From contig JAVMKJ010000142.1 in the NCBI GenBank assembly GCA_031732855.1, positions 18,307 to 82,306 on the forward strand: a DNA stretch of 64,000 nucleotides. Direction: 5' to 3'. Below are positions 49,869 to 59,000 of this stretch, one piece after another (within the stretch, counting starts at the first letter, position 1; each line of letters begins with the position of its first letter). The position numbers were made by a program, and so were the translations under genes. A model generated the notes under the pieces. That model saw nothing but the letters and a program-made list of their open reading frames with translations, did no database searches and was not told the DNA's origin. Source of the DNA: JAVMKJ01 sp031732855 (lineage in GTDB: Bacteria; Pseudomonadota; Gammaproteobacteria; Competibacterales; Competibacteraceae).

Positions 49869-51849
49869 CGGCGCCGGGCATCCGGTCGAACCGGGCAAGA
49901 CGCTGGGGCGCGGCGGCGAAGGGGCGGTTCACGAGATCCCCGGCCGACCCGGCTTCGTCGCCAAGATCTATCACCAGCCGGTCGATGCCGACAAAGCCCT
50001 CAAGCTGGCGGGCATGGCCCGGCAGGCACACCCCGCTTTGCTCGAAGTCGCCGCCTGGCCGGTGGACGTGCTGCACTCCGGTCCGCGCGGTCCGGTCCAG
50101 GGCTTTCTCATGCCCCGGGTCAGCGGCTACCAGGAAATCCATAGCCTCTACGGACCATCTCACCGCAAACGGGCCTTCCCGCACGCCGACTGGTCCTTTC
50201 TGGTCCACGCCGCCCGCAACCTGGCCAGCGCTTTCGAGGCCATCCACGCCCGCGGCCATGTCATCGGCGACGTCAACCCCGGCAACGTGGTGGTGTCGGC
50301 CCAGGCGCTGGTCAAGCTGATCGATTGCGATTCCTTCCAGATCGATACCGGCGACCGGCTGTTCCTCTGCGACGTCGGCGTACCGCAGTTCACCGCGCCG
50401 GAACTGCAGGACCGGCCATTCCGCGGACTGCGGCGCACCCCGAATCACGACGCTTTCGGCCTGGCCCTATTGTGCTTCCACCTGCTGTTCATGGGCCGCC
50501 ACCCCTTCGCTGGCCGTTTTCGAGGCAAGGGCGACATGCCGATCGAACGCGCCATCCGGGAATACCGCTTCGCCTTCGGTCAGAGCGCCGCCGCCTGGCA
50601 GGTGGAACCCCCGCCGCACACCCTGCCGCTCGCCGCCCTGCCCCGCTCGGTCGCCGACCTGTTCGAACGCGCCTTCGTGCCGCTGGCGCCCGCCCGGAGC
50701 CGCCCCACCGCCCGGGAATGGCTGCTGGCGCTGGAACAGCTCAACCACCAGTTGCGGGCCTGCGGCCGGAATGTCGCGCACAAATATCCGGGACAGCTCC
50801 CGGCCTGCCCCTGGTGCGCGCTGGAACAGACGAGCGGGACGACTTTCTTCATGTCCCCCCACCGGTTTCCGACGGCCAGCCCGATCCCCGTCCTCCACGA
50901 TTTCGATCTCGACCGGGCCTGGAGCCGGATCGTCGCGATTGCTCCACCCGGCGCCGAGGCCATGCCCCGGCCGGCATCGCAAACCCCGGTCGTGCCTACT
51001 CAACTGTCCGACCCGCTACAGCGGGTCCAGCTCCGCAACCTGATCAAGGCGGGGGCCATCGCCGGCGCGGTCCTGGCGGCGATTCTGATCCGTCCCCGGC
51101 TGAGTTGGTTGTGGCTGCTGCTGGCCACCGCCATCGGGTCGCTGCTCTGGGACAAGGCGGTTCACCGCGAGTACCAGCGCCGTCGGCTGGCGCTGCTCGC
51201 GGCACGCCGGGAACTGATGGACCTGCGAACCGCCTGGCAACAACAGGCGAGCGAACAACCGTTCGCGACCCGGTTCCACGCCTTGCAAACCCTGCGCGAC
51301 CACCATCGAAACCTGCCGGCCGACCTCCAGCGGGATTTGCAGCGACTGGAAACCGATCGGCGCCATTTACAACTCCAGGCATTCCTGGAAAGTCACTTCA
51401 TCGACGCCGCCCGGATTCCCGGCATCCGCGCCACCGACCAGATCGCGCTGGAATCCTATGGCGTCGAAACCGCCGCCGATGTCACGCCCGAGGCACTCCG
51501 AACGGTCCCCGGCTTCGGCCAGCGCCTCGGCCGCCAGCGTACGGCCGCGCTGCTGGCCTGGCGCCAGGCATTGGAACGGCAGTTTCGCTACGATCCCCAA
51601 CAGGGCGCGAACCCCGCCGCCATCGCCGATCTGAAGCGGCAATACGCCCATCAACGATCGCAGATCGAGCGAGAACTTCTGGCGGGGCCCGACGAACTCG
51701 CTAAAATCAAGGCGGACATCCTCAAACAGCGCGCCCAACTGAACATCGCCCTGATCCGCCAGGCCATGAGGGAGACGCAAGCCCAGGCCGACCTGCGGGT
51801 TTTCTACCCCGGTCCAGACGCCCTCTGGCGGCGCCACCATCGCGTCTAG
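49813..51849 (+). CDS. Atypical protein kinase with zinc knuckle, membrane helices and helix-hairpin-helix tail
   Basis: 678 residues. The kinase core (about 18-310) has LGRGGEGAV (31-39), K51, an HRD-equivalent GDVNPGN (152-158, catalytic D and N retained) and LIDCDSFQI in place of DFG (metal aspartate retained), so activity is likely. A CxnCPWC knuckle (ACPWCALEQ) follows near 331. Two hydrophobic helices lie at about 410-440, then a coiled coil and a helix-hairpin-helix module (about 525-575, SYGVETAADVTPEALRTVPGFG) and a charged tail. This is the kinase of TerY-P triads. Start uncertain: ATG 49813 overlaps the phosphatase by 56 bases; GTG 49852 (VTRLYSG) also fits family N-termini. Confidence 0.88.
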   Translation: MPPIPAPPTEKNPVTRLYSGAGHPVEPGKTLGRGGEGAVHEIPGRPGFVAKIYHQPVDADKALKLAGMARQAHPALLEVAAWPVDVLHSGPRGPVQGFLMPRVSGYQEIHSLYGPSHRKRAFPHADWSFLVHAARNLASAFEAIHARGHVIGDVNPGNVVVSAQALVKLIDCDSFQIDTGDRLFLCDVGVPQFTAPELQDRPFRGLRRTPNHDAFGLALLCFHLLFMGRHPFAGRFRGKGDMPIERAIREYRFAFGQSAAAWQVEPPPHTLPLAALPRSVADLFERAFVPLAPARSRPTAREWLLALEQLNHQLRACGRNVAHKYPGQLPACPWCALEQTSGTTFFMSPHRFPTASPIPVLHDFDLDRAWSRIVAIAPPGAEAMPRPASQTPVVPTQLSDPLQRVQLRNLIKAGAIAGAVLAAILIRPRLSWLWLLLATAIGSLLWDKAVHREYQRRRLALLAARRELMDLRTAWQQQASEQPFATRFHALQTLRDHHRNLPADLQRDLQRLETDRRHLQLQAFLESHFIDAARIPGIRATDQIALESYGVETAADVTPEALRTVPGFGQRLGRQRTAALLAWRQALERQFRYDPQQGANPAAIADLKRQYAHQRSQIERELLAGPDELAKIKADILKQRAQLNIALIRQAMRETQAQADLRVFYPGPDALWRRHHRV

Positions 51850-51878
51850 GCGATCGCGAACAGCCGGAGGACTTGTTA

Positions 51879-52481
51879 ATGGGTAGACGCAACGAACACA
51901 CGCGGGAAGAACTGCGGGAGATCGCGCTTCGGGCCGCCGAGGATCTGGTCGCCGAACGGGGTTTGGCCGGTTTGAGCACCCGCAAGGTGGTCGCCCGGAT
52001 CGGTTACACGGTCGGCAGCCTGTACATGGTTTTCCGCAACCTCGACGAACTGATCGTCCAGATGAACGAACGGACGCTGGACGCGCTATACGAACTGCTG
52101 GCGACCTCCGTCGCCGACCGCCCGCCGGCGGCCGCCATCCGGGAACTGGCCCAGGTCTACATCCGCTTCGCCCTGACCCAGACCAACCGCTGGCTGGCCA
52201 TTTACCAGCATCGCCTGCCGGAAGGTGAATCCATTCCGGAGTCCTTTACCGAAAAAGTGGCGCGGATGTTCGAACTGGCGCAGCACCAACTGGCGCTGCT
52301 CTCCCCCCGGCGTTCGCGGGACGATATCGCCCTGGCCGCCCGCGCGCTGTGGAGCGGGATTCACGGCGTCTGCATCCTGGGCTTCGATCAGAAACTGGAA
52401 GTCGCCGGCGGCCGATCCATTCCGGATGTGGCCGGTTCGCTGCTGGATCACTATCTGGCCGGATTCGTGAGCGGGGGCTGA
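51879..52481 (+). CDS. TetR-family transcriptional regulator
   Basis: 200 residues with an N-terminal TetR helix-turn-helix: EIALRAAEDLVAERGLAGLS then KVVARIGYTVGSLYMVFRNLDELI. The C-terminal ligand-binding half is all-helical and of the type with a WHG-like motif in the second half (LWSGIHGVCILGF). ATG at 51879 with CCGGAGG upstream. It begins 29 bases after the kinase stop and could share its transcript. Ligand and target genes are unknown. Confidence 0.9.
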   Translation: MGRRNEHTREELREIALRAAEDLVAERGLAGLSTRKVVARIGYTVGSLYMVFRNLDELIVQMNERTLDALYELLATSVADRPPAAAIRELAQVYIRFALTQTNRWLAIYQHRLPEGESIPESFTEKVARMFELAQHQLALLSPRRSRDDIALAARALWSGIHGVCILGFDQKLEVAGGRSIPDVAGSLLDHYLAGFVSGG

Positions 52482-52510
52482 CCCTCATGACGCATTAGCG
52501 CGCCTTGCCA

Positions 52511-53695
52511 ATGCCGCAATCTCCCCTGTTGCCCGTCGCCTTCGTCACTCCCGCCTTTCCACCGGACCGCGGGAGTTTGGCGCTGGCCGCCGCCCGGCTG
52601 GCCCGGCAGTTGCGAAAATACCTGCAACTCGACGTCATCGTCCTCGGCCGTACCGATCCCACGCCGTCGGTCACCTCGACCAACGTCGCCGATATCCCGA
52701 TGCTGCACGTGGTCGCTCCTTCCTGGGCCGAAGTTCAGCAACATGCCTTCTGGCTGCTCCGCGAGCGCGGTCCTTACCGCTGTCTGCACGGGATTTACCC
52801 CAGCCTGACCGGTTTCCCGGTGGCGCTGGCGGCGCGCCATTTTTCCACTCCCTATTTATTGGCGGCAAGGGGCAACGATCTCCACCGCGACAGTTTTGAT
52901 CCGGAACGGCAGGGGGGACTGTTGTTCGCGCTCCAGCACGCCAACGCCGTGGTCGGCGTCTCCCGCGAATTGTGCCGGCTGGCGGTCACGCTCGGCGCGA
53001 CCGGACGGGTTCGGTGGATTCCCAACGGCGTGGACAGCGTCCGCTTCCGGCCGGCTCTCCCCGATCCGACGTTGCTGGCCGAACTGAGACTCTCGGAAGT
53101 GTTTCCCCAGATCGGCTTTGCCGGCGAAGCCCGTCATAACAAGGGGCTGACCACCGCGCTGCAAGCGCTCGCCCTGGTGCGGCGGCGCCATCCGCGAGCG
53201 GGCCTGGTGCTGATCGGGGGGATGCGGGAAGAGGCGCAACCCGCTTTGCGGGAATTTCTGGTCCGGTATCCCGAACTGCGGTCGGCCGTCCATCAACTGC
53301 CGTGGCTGCCGCATCACCATTTGGCCGCCTACTACAATCTGCTGGATCTATTCTGGCACCCGACTCTCAGCGTTGGATTGCCGAACGCCGTGCTCGAGGC
53401 TTTGGCGTGCGGGCGGGTCGTCATCGCCAGTCGGGTCGGGGGCACCGTCGACATTCTCGGCGGTTCGCCGCTGGTTCCGCTGCTGATCCCACCCAACAAC
53501 CCGCTGGCTCTGGCGGAAACCACGCTCCGTTTGCTCCAGATGTCCCCCGAAAAGCGAGCCACCCTGGGCAAGGCCGGGCGCGAGTGGGTAATGAGTCGGT
53601 TCGCGATGGAAACCGAAGCCAGGGCCTACATCGAGCTATACGCGGAACTGGCCGCCGAATCGACCCCGGCGGCCGCGATGCAACCACCGGAATGA
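52511..53695 (+). CDS. Family 4 glycosyltransferase
   Basis: 394 residues of GT-B fold. N-terminal Rossmann region SPLLPVAFVTPAFPPDRGS; the C-terminal donor-binding half has GEARHNKGLTTALQALALV, HQLPWLPHHHLAAYYNLLDL and HPTLSVGLPNAVLEALACGR followed by VIASRVGGTVDI, a GT4 signature with the E-x7-E-like pair. It transfers a sugar from a nucleotide donor to a glycan or lipid acceptor at the inner membrane. There is no adjacent polysaccharide operon, so the acceptor is unknown. Confidence 0.88.
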   Translation: MPQSPLLPVAFVTPAFPPDRGSLALAAARLARQLRKYLQLDVIVLGRTDPTPSVTSTNVADIPMLHVVAPSWAEVQQHAFWLLRERGPYRCLHGIYPSLTGFPVALAARHFSTPYLLAARGNDLHRDSFDPERQGGLLFALQHANAVVGVSRELCRLAVTLGATGRVRWIPNGVDSVRFRPALPDPTLLAELRLSEVFPQIGFAGEARHNKGLTTALQALALVRRRHPRAGLVLIGGMREEAQPALREFLVRYPELRSAVHQLPWLPHHHLAAYYNLLDLFWHPTLSVGLPNAVLEALACGRVVIASRVGGTVDILGGSPLVPLLIPPNNPLALAETTLRLLQMSPEKRATLGKAGREWVMSRFAMETEARAYIELYAELAAESTPAAAMQPPE

Positions 53696-53795
53696 AATCG
53701 TCATCTCCTACCCGGGCGTGGCGGCGCTGATCGAATGGACGTTGATCGACGAGGACGAAGACGGGCGGGTGTTCGTGCCTTGTTTTGGCATTTAA
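53694..53795 (+). pseudogene. 33-codon gene remnant
   Basis: A frame without start reads EIVISYPGVAALIEWTLIDE and ends DGRVFVPCFGI then TAA. The residue pattern looks like the C-terminus of a real small protein, cut off on the left by the glycosyltransferase gene. I cannot name the family. Confidence 0.4.
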
Positions 53796-53836
53796 AAACA
53801 ATAACTTGAGTCGTAGCCTCACTCTGGAGCAACGAC

Positions 53837-55438
53837 ATGCGCTTTTTCAACACCGCCGGACCGGTCGATGCGACCCGGCATTACACCCTGCCACCCTTGT
53901 CCCGCATCGATCTGGACGACGTGCTGCAACTGATCGAGCAGCAGAAATACTTCGTTCTGCACGCCCCCCGCCAGACCGGCAAAACCTCGGTGCTGCTGGC
54001 GCTGATGGAACTATTGAATCGCGGGGAACGCTATCGCTGCCTGTACGCGAACATCGAGGGCGCGCAGGCGTATCGCGGCAACGTGGACGCCGCGATGCGA
54101 ACCGTTGTGATGCAACTGGCGACCGCCGCCGAAGTGTATCTGGACGACCGGCGGGTCAAGGACTGGGCGCTGGAAGCCGTGCGGGAACAGAGCGGCGGCG
54201 GAATGTTGACCGCGACCCTGACCCGATGGGCGCTGGCCAGCAATCGGCCCCTGGTGCTGCTGCTGGACGAAGCGGACGCGCTGGTGGGCGATGCCCTGAT
54301 CTCGCTGCTGCGGCAAATCCGCACCGGCTACACCCAACGACCGCGCGCGTTTCCGCAAACCATCGTCCTGTGCGGCGTGCGCGACGTGCGCGACTACCGC
54401 ATCCACACCGCCGAGCGGGAAGTCGTCACCGGCGGCTCCGCATTCAACATCAAAGCCGAATCGCTACGCTTGGGCAACTTTAGCCGGGACGAAGTGGAAA
54501 CCCTCTACCAACAGCACACGACGGAAACCGGACAGGCGTTCGCCGACGGCGTCCTGAACCGGGTCTGGGACTTGACGCGCGGCCAGCCCTGGCTGGTCAA
54601 CGCCCTGGCCTACGAAACCTGTTTCAAGCTGAAAGCGGGCCGGGACCGAACCCAACCGATCACGGTCGAGATGATCGAACAGGCCAAGGAGAATCTGATC
54701 CTGCGCCGGGAAACACACCTCGACCAGTTGGCGGACAAATTGAAGGAGCCGCGCGTCCGCAAGGTGATCGCTCCCATTTTGGAAAATGCCGCCCTGGCGG
54801 AAGACTTGCCCCCGGACGATCTGCAATACGTCATCGATCTGGGTCTGATAAGCCGAGGCGTGGAGGGTCCGGTCATCGCCAACCGCCTTTATCAGGAAAT
54901 CATCCCGCGCGAACTGACCACCATCGCCCAAGCCAACTTCGAGACCCGATTCCAACCCGCGTGGTATGTCTCCACCGACGGCCGCCTGGACACGATCAAA
55001 CTGTTCGACGCCTTCCAGCAGTTCTTCCGCGAGCACGCCGACAGTTGGCTGGAACGATTCGACTACAAGGAAGCCGGGCCGCAATTGCTGTTGCAAGCAT
55101 TTCTGCAACGGATTGTGAACGGTGGCGGACGGATCGACCGGGAATATGGTTTGGGGCTGAGGCGGACTGATTTACTGGTGCAATGGCCGTTGGATACAGC
55201 ACAGGGCTTTCTCGGCCCGATGCAGCGGGTGGTCATCGAGTTGAAGTTGCTGCGCAAGTCGCTCGACGCCACGCTGCGGGAAGGATTGGCGCAAACCGCC
55301 GACTACCTGGATCGCGCCAGCGCGAGCGAAGGTCATCTGCTGATCTTCGATCGCCGTCCCGGCATTACGTGGGAACAAAAGATCTTCCGGCGCGAGGAAT
55401 CCCACGGTCCCTATCGGATTCGGGTGTGGGGGATGTAA
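53837..55438 (+). CDS. AAA-like ATPase with C-terminal PD-(D/E)XK-type domain
   Basis: 533 residues. The N-terminal ATPase has Walker A HAPRQTGKTS (42-51), Walker B LVLLLDEAD (about 137-145) and a sensor region TIVLCGVRDVRDY, as in the AAA-ATPase-like PF14516 class related to STAND/archaeal ATPases. A winged-helix-like middle follows. The last 120 residues contain LRRTDLLVQW and, about 20 residues on, RVVIELKLLR: the D...ExK spacing of PD-(D/E)XK nuclease-like folds, as in many defence-associated AAA proteins. It likely couples ATP-driven switching with a nuclease-like effector. A strong GGAGC precedes the ATG. Confidence 0.82.
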   Translation: MRFFNTAGPVDATRHYTLPPLSRIDLDDVLQLIEQQKYFVLHAPRQTGKTSVLLALMELLNRGERYRCLYANIEGAQAYRGNVDAAMRTVVMQLATAAEVYLDDRRVKDWALEAVREQSGGGMLTATLTRWALASNRPLVLLLDEADALVGDALISLLRQIRTGYTQRPRAFPQTIVLCGVRDVRDYRIHTAEREVVTGGSAFNIKAESLRLGNFSRDEVETLYQQHTTETGQAFADGVLNRVWDLTRGQPWLVNALAYETCFKLKAGRDRTQPITVEMIEQAKENLILRRETHLDQLADKLKEPRVRKVIAPILENAALAEDLPPDDLQYVIDLGLISRGVEGPVIANRLYQEIIPRELTTIAQANFETRFQPAWYVSTDGRLDTIKLFDAFQQFFREHADSWLERFDYKEAGPQLLLQAFLQRIVNGGGRIDREYGLGLRRTDLLVQWPLDTAQGFLGPMQRVVIELKLLRKSLDATLREGLAQTADYLDRASASEGHLLIFDRRPGITWEQKIFRREESHGPYRIRVWGM

Positions 55439-55659
55439 AGGCGACCCGACCGCGCCTCATCACCCCTGCCACGCCCCACAACTCCACCGTTCTTCCAACC
55501 GTTTCACCGACAACCTGGTTCGGATCGGGTACCGCGCCAGCGGTGCCTGGGTTGGTCATGCTTCATCCGGGTACGTACTCCCCTGGCGTGGCATCGGGCA
55601 GGATCTCCCCAAACGACTTGTCGGCAGACGACAGGGGGAGCCGATCAACCGCCACGCCA

Positions 55660-55989
55660 TCAATCCCTCTTCCATTTCGCGCTGACCTTGACCGCTCCAT
55701 TGGAGCCCCCTTCGGCGATGAAGGGAATACCGGTTTTATCGTTGAAGCCAATATTGATTTCCAACGTCCATTCCGCCGGCTTTGCACTCGATAATGCTTC
55801 GTGCACCATGATGGCCAGGGCGCTTATCGTGCCGCGCACCTGCTCCCCCGTGGAGACCAACCGATTGGCCGCGGTGGCTTTCTGAAACCCGTCTCTCGCG
55901 ATGGCTTCCACCGGTTGCTCGACTTCCGCGACCTCCACATAAATCGTCTGGCCGCCGAACTCCAGGGCCTTGATCTTCCGCTCGGGCAT
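55660..55989 (-). CDS. Trypco1-type (CU044_2847 family) protein
   Basis: 109 residues from the ATG at 55989, which has GGAGGA eight bases upstream; a GTG 15 bases earlier is less likely. The protein shows a LEFGGQTIYVEVAEVEQP strand pair, a helix ATAANRLVSTGEQVRGTISALAIMV, and a C-terminal sheet LEINIGFNDKTGIPF then AVKVSAKWKRD. This is the pattern of trypsin-co-occurring domain 1, small proteins that accompany trypsin-like proteases or other effectors in bacterial conflict systems. Convergent with the AAA gene; no protease gene is recognisable here. Confidence 0.72.
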   Translation of the reverse strand: MPERKIKALEFGGQTIYVEVAEVEQPVEAIARDGFQKATAANRLVSTGEQVRGTISALAIMVHEALSSAKPAEWTLEINIGFNDKTGIPFIAEGGSNGAVKVSAKWKRD

Positions 55990-56081
55990 GAACTGCTCCT
56001 CCACATGGCAAGTTGGTTGCGTCCATTATAGGTGACGCGGAACCGGACCAGACCAGAAACTCCACGGCAACCGGGCGAACG

Positions 56082-59000
56082 TCAACCCTGCCGGATTCGC
56101 CCCCACTGCTCCTCCAACCGTTTAACCGACACCGGCACGAGGGTCCTCAACTCCTGGGCGAACTGCGACACGCGCAACTCCTCCAGCAGCCAGCGGAAAC
56201 GGATCAGTTCCGGGTCGTGCTTCTCCTGCCGGGCGTTCCGCTCCAGTTGCCGCCGGCAGGATTCCCACAGGCGAATGATGTCGCCGCGCCGCTGGCGGTC
56301 CTTGTCCGGCGCCTGCCGCAGTTTTTGCAACCGCAGCACGATGGCGCGCAGATAGCGCGGCAGGTGCGGCAACCATTCCGGCGGTGTCTGGCTCAAAAAG
56401 CCGGGATAAACCAAACGCGCCAGTTGATCGCGAACGTCCGCCATCGCTTCGACCCAAATGGGATCGTCGCTCAAGCTTCGGCGCACCTCGTGATAAGCCG
56501 ACAGCACTGCGTCGGCTACCTCGCAAACCTCCACCCGCGCCGCCGCCAGCCGACTCTTGCCGCGCTCCAGCAGGGCATCGAACGCCGCCCGGTCGCGCGG
56601 TAACGACGGCTCCGCCAGAAAGGCCCGGTCGAGAATGGCGTCCAGCACATTCTCGCGCAGCGCTTCCTGCGTGCCCAAGCCCACGTAGTGCAAGGTCATG
56701 CGCTGGAAATGGGGCAGATCGCGCGCCAGTTGCTTGAACGCCGGTCCCAGCCGCCAGGCGATCAATCGCCGCAAACCGATCCGGGTCGCCGCTTCCGCCC
56801 GCGCGGGCGAATCCAGCACCCGCAGCCCCAACGAGCCATCGGTCTCCGCCACCAGAGCCGGATAGCCCCGCAACTGTATCCCGTTGCGGACGAAGCTCAC
56901 CTCCTCCGGCAACTCGCCGAAATCCCAGTCGCGCAACCGTTCCCGTTCGAACTCCGGTGTCGGCAGCGCGGCGAAACTGGACCGTGCCTCGCCGCGCAAT
57001 TGCGCCTGGAGCGCCGCCCAGTCGCGCCCGACCGCCAGCACCTTGCCATCGACGTTCACCACCTGGAAACGCATCCGCAAATGCCGGGGCACGGCTTCCA
57101 TATTCCAGGCGTCTTCGGGAATCGCTACCCCGGTCATGCGCTGCAAATGCTCGGTCATGGCGCTAACCAGCGATCGCGGTAGCCGTTCACCCCCCCCACC
57201 CCAACCCTCTCCCGCAAGGACGGAGGTAGCCTTGCCGGATTCGATGACCTCCAGCAACGCCTGTACGTAGTTCGGCACCGGCACGAAGTTGCGCCGCAGC
57301 GCTTTCGGCAAGGACTTCAGCAGCGCCGCCATCCGCTCCGCTCGCAAACCCGGCACCAGCCAGTCGAGCCGCCGGGGATCGACCTGATTCACCGCCGCCA
57401 GCGGCACGATCAGGGTCACGCCGTCATCCTCCGCGCCCGGCGTAAATCGGTAGCTCAAGGGCAGCTTCAGGCCGTCGAGATCGAGATGGTCGGGAAAGCG
57501 TTCGCCGTCCGTCGCCGGACCCGCTTCCGCCAGCAACGCGGCTCGATCCAGGAACAGCAGGCGCGGGTTTTGCCGTTCGGCCTCCTTGCGCCAGGTCTCG
57601 AAGGTCGGACCGCTGTAAACGCCCTCGGGGACGCGCTCGTCGTAGAAGCGGTGGACGGCTTCCTCGTCGGCCCACAAGTCCCGGCGGGCGCGGACTTCCA
57701 GCTCGGCCAACTCCGCCAGCAGTCGCCGGTTGTGCTGAAAAAACGGCGCCTTGCAATGAAATTCGCCTTCAACCAGCGCTTGCCGGATAAAAATCCCGCG
57801 CGCCAGCGCCGGGTCGAGCGGCCCGTAATTGACCCGGCGGCCGGCCACGACGGGCAATCCGTACAGCGTGACCCGCTCGGTGGCGGTCACCTGCGCGGAA
57901 CGTTTCTCCCAGTGCGGTTCGGCAAACTCGCGCTTGAGCAGGTGGCCGGCCAGTCCCTCAACCCACTCCGGCTCGATGCGCGCCACGGTGCGAGCGTACA
58001 AGCGGGCGGTTTCCACCAACTCCGCCGCCATCACCCAGCGCGGCCGTTTCCTGAACAGTCCGGAACCGGGGAACAGGTAAAAATTCCGCCCGTGCGCTCC
58101 CAGATAGACGCTTTCTTCCTGCTTCAGGCCAAGATGACCGAGCAGGCCGGCCAGCAGCGCCCGGTGCAGGCTGTCGTAGGGCGCCGGATCGCCGTTGAGC
58201 CGCATCCCCATCTCGGTCACCCGCCCCAACAGTTCCTGATGCAGATCGTGCCATTCCCGCATCCGCACGAAGGACAGAAAATCGGCTCGACACAAATTGC
58301 GCAACTGGTTCCTGGACAGTTGGCGGGCCTGCTCGTGGTAGTAGTCCCACAGCCGGAGCAGCGCCAGAAAATCGGAATCCTCGTCGCGAAAGCGGCGATG
58401 CTTCTCGTCCGCGGCCTGCTGTTTCTCCAGCGGTCGCTCGCGTGGGTCCTGGATCGCCAGCGCGGCGACGACGACCAGCACCTCGCGCAGACAAGCTTCC
58501 TCCCGCGCCGCCAGCAACATTCGCCCCAGGCGCGGATCCACCGGCAGTTTCGCCACTTGCCGGCCCAGTTCGGTGATGCGCCGCCGTTCGTCCATCGCCC
58601 GCAACTCGAACAGCAGTCGGAAACCGTCGCTGATCTGACGCGAATCGGGCGGATCGACGAATGGAAAATCCTCCGGCCGACCCAGATTCAGCGCGCTCAT
58701 CTGCAAGATCACCGCCGCCAGATGGGTACGAAGAATTTCCGGGTCGGTAAATGCCGGCCGGGATTGAAAATCCTCCTCCGCGTACAACCGCACGCAAACC
58801 CCGGCGCTCACCCGCCCGCAGCGGCCGGCCCGCTGGCGGGCGCTGGCCTGGGAGATCTTTTCCACCGGCAACCGTTGAATCCGGCTGCGTGGGCTGTAGC
58901 GGCTGATCCGCGCCGTGCCGGGATCGATCACGTAGCGGATGCCGGGTACGGTCAGCGAGGTTTCGGCGACGTTGGTGGCCAGCACGATGCGCGGCCGACC

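Noticed and set aside
55439..55659. Possible protease or small gene between the AAA gene and the Trypco1 gene
   Set aside because: No frame on either strand shows trypsin-like motifs (GDSGG, TAAHC) or a credible start; treated as non-coding.
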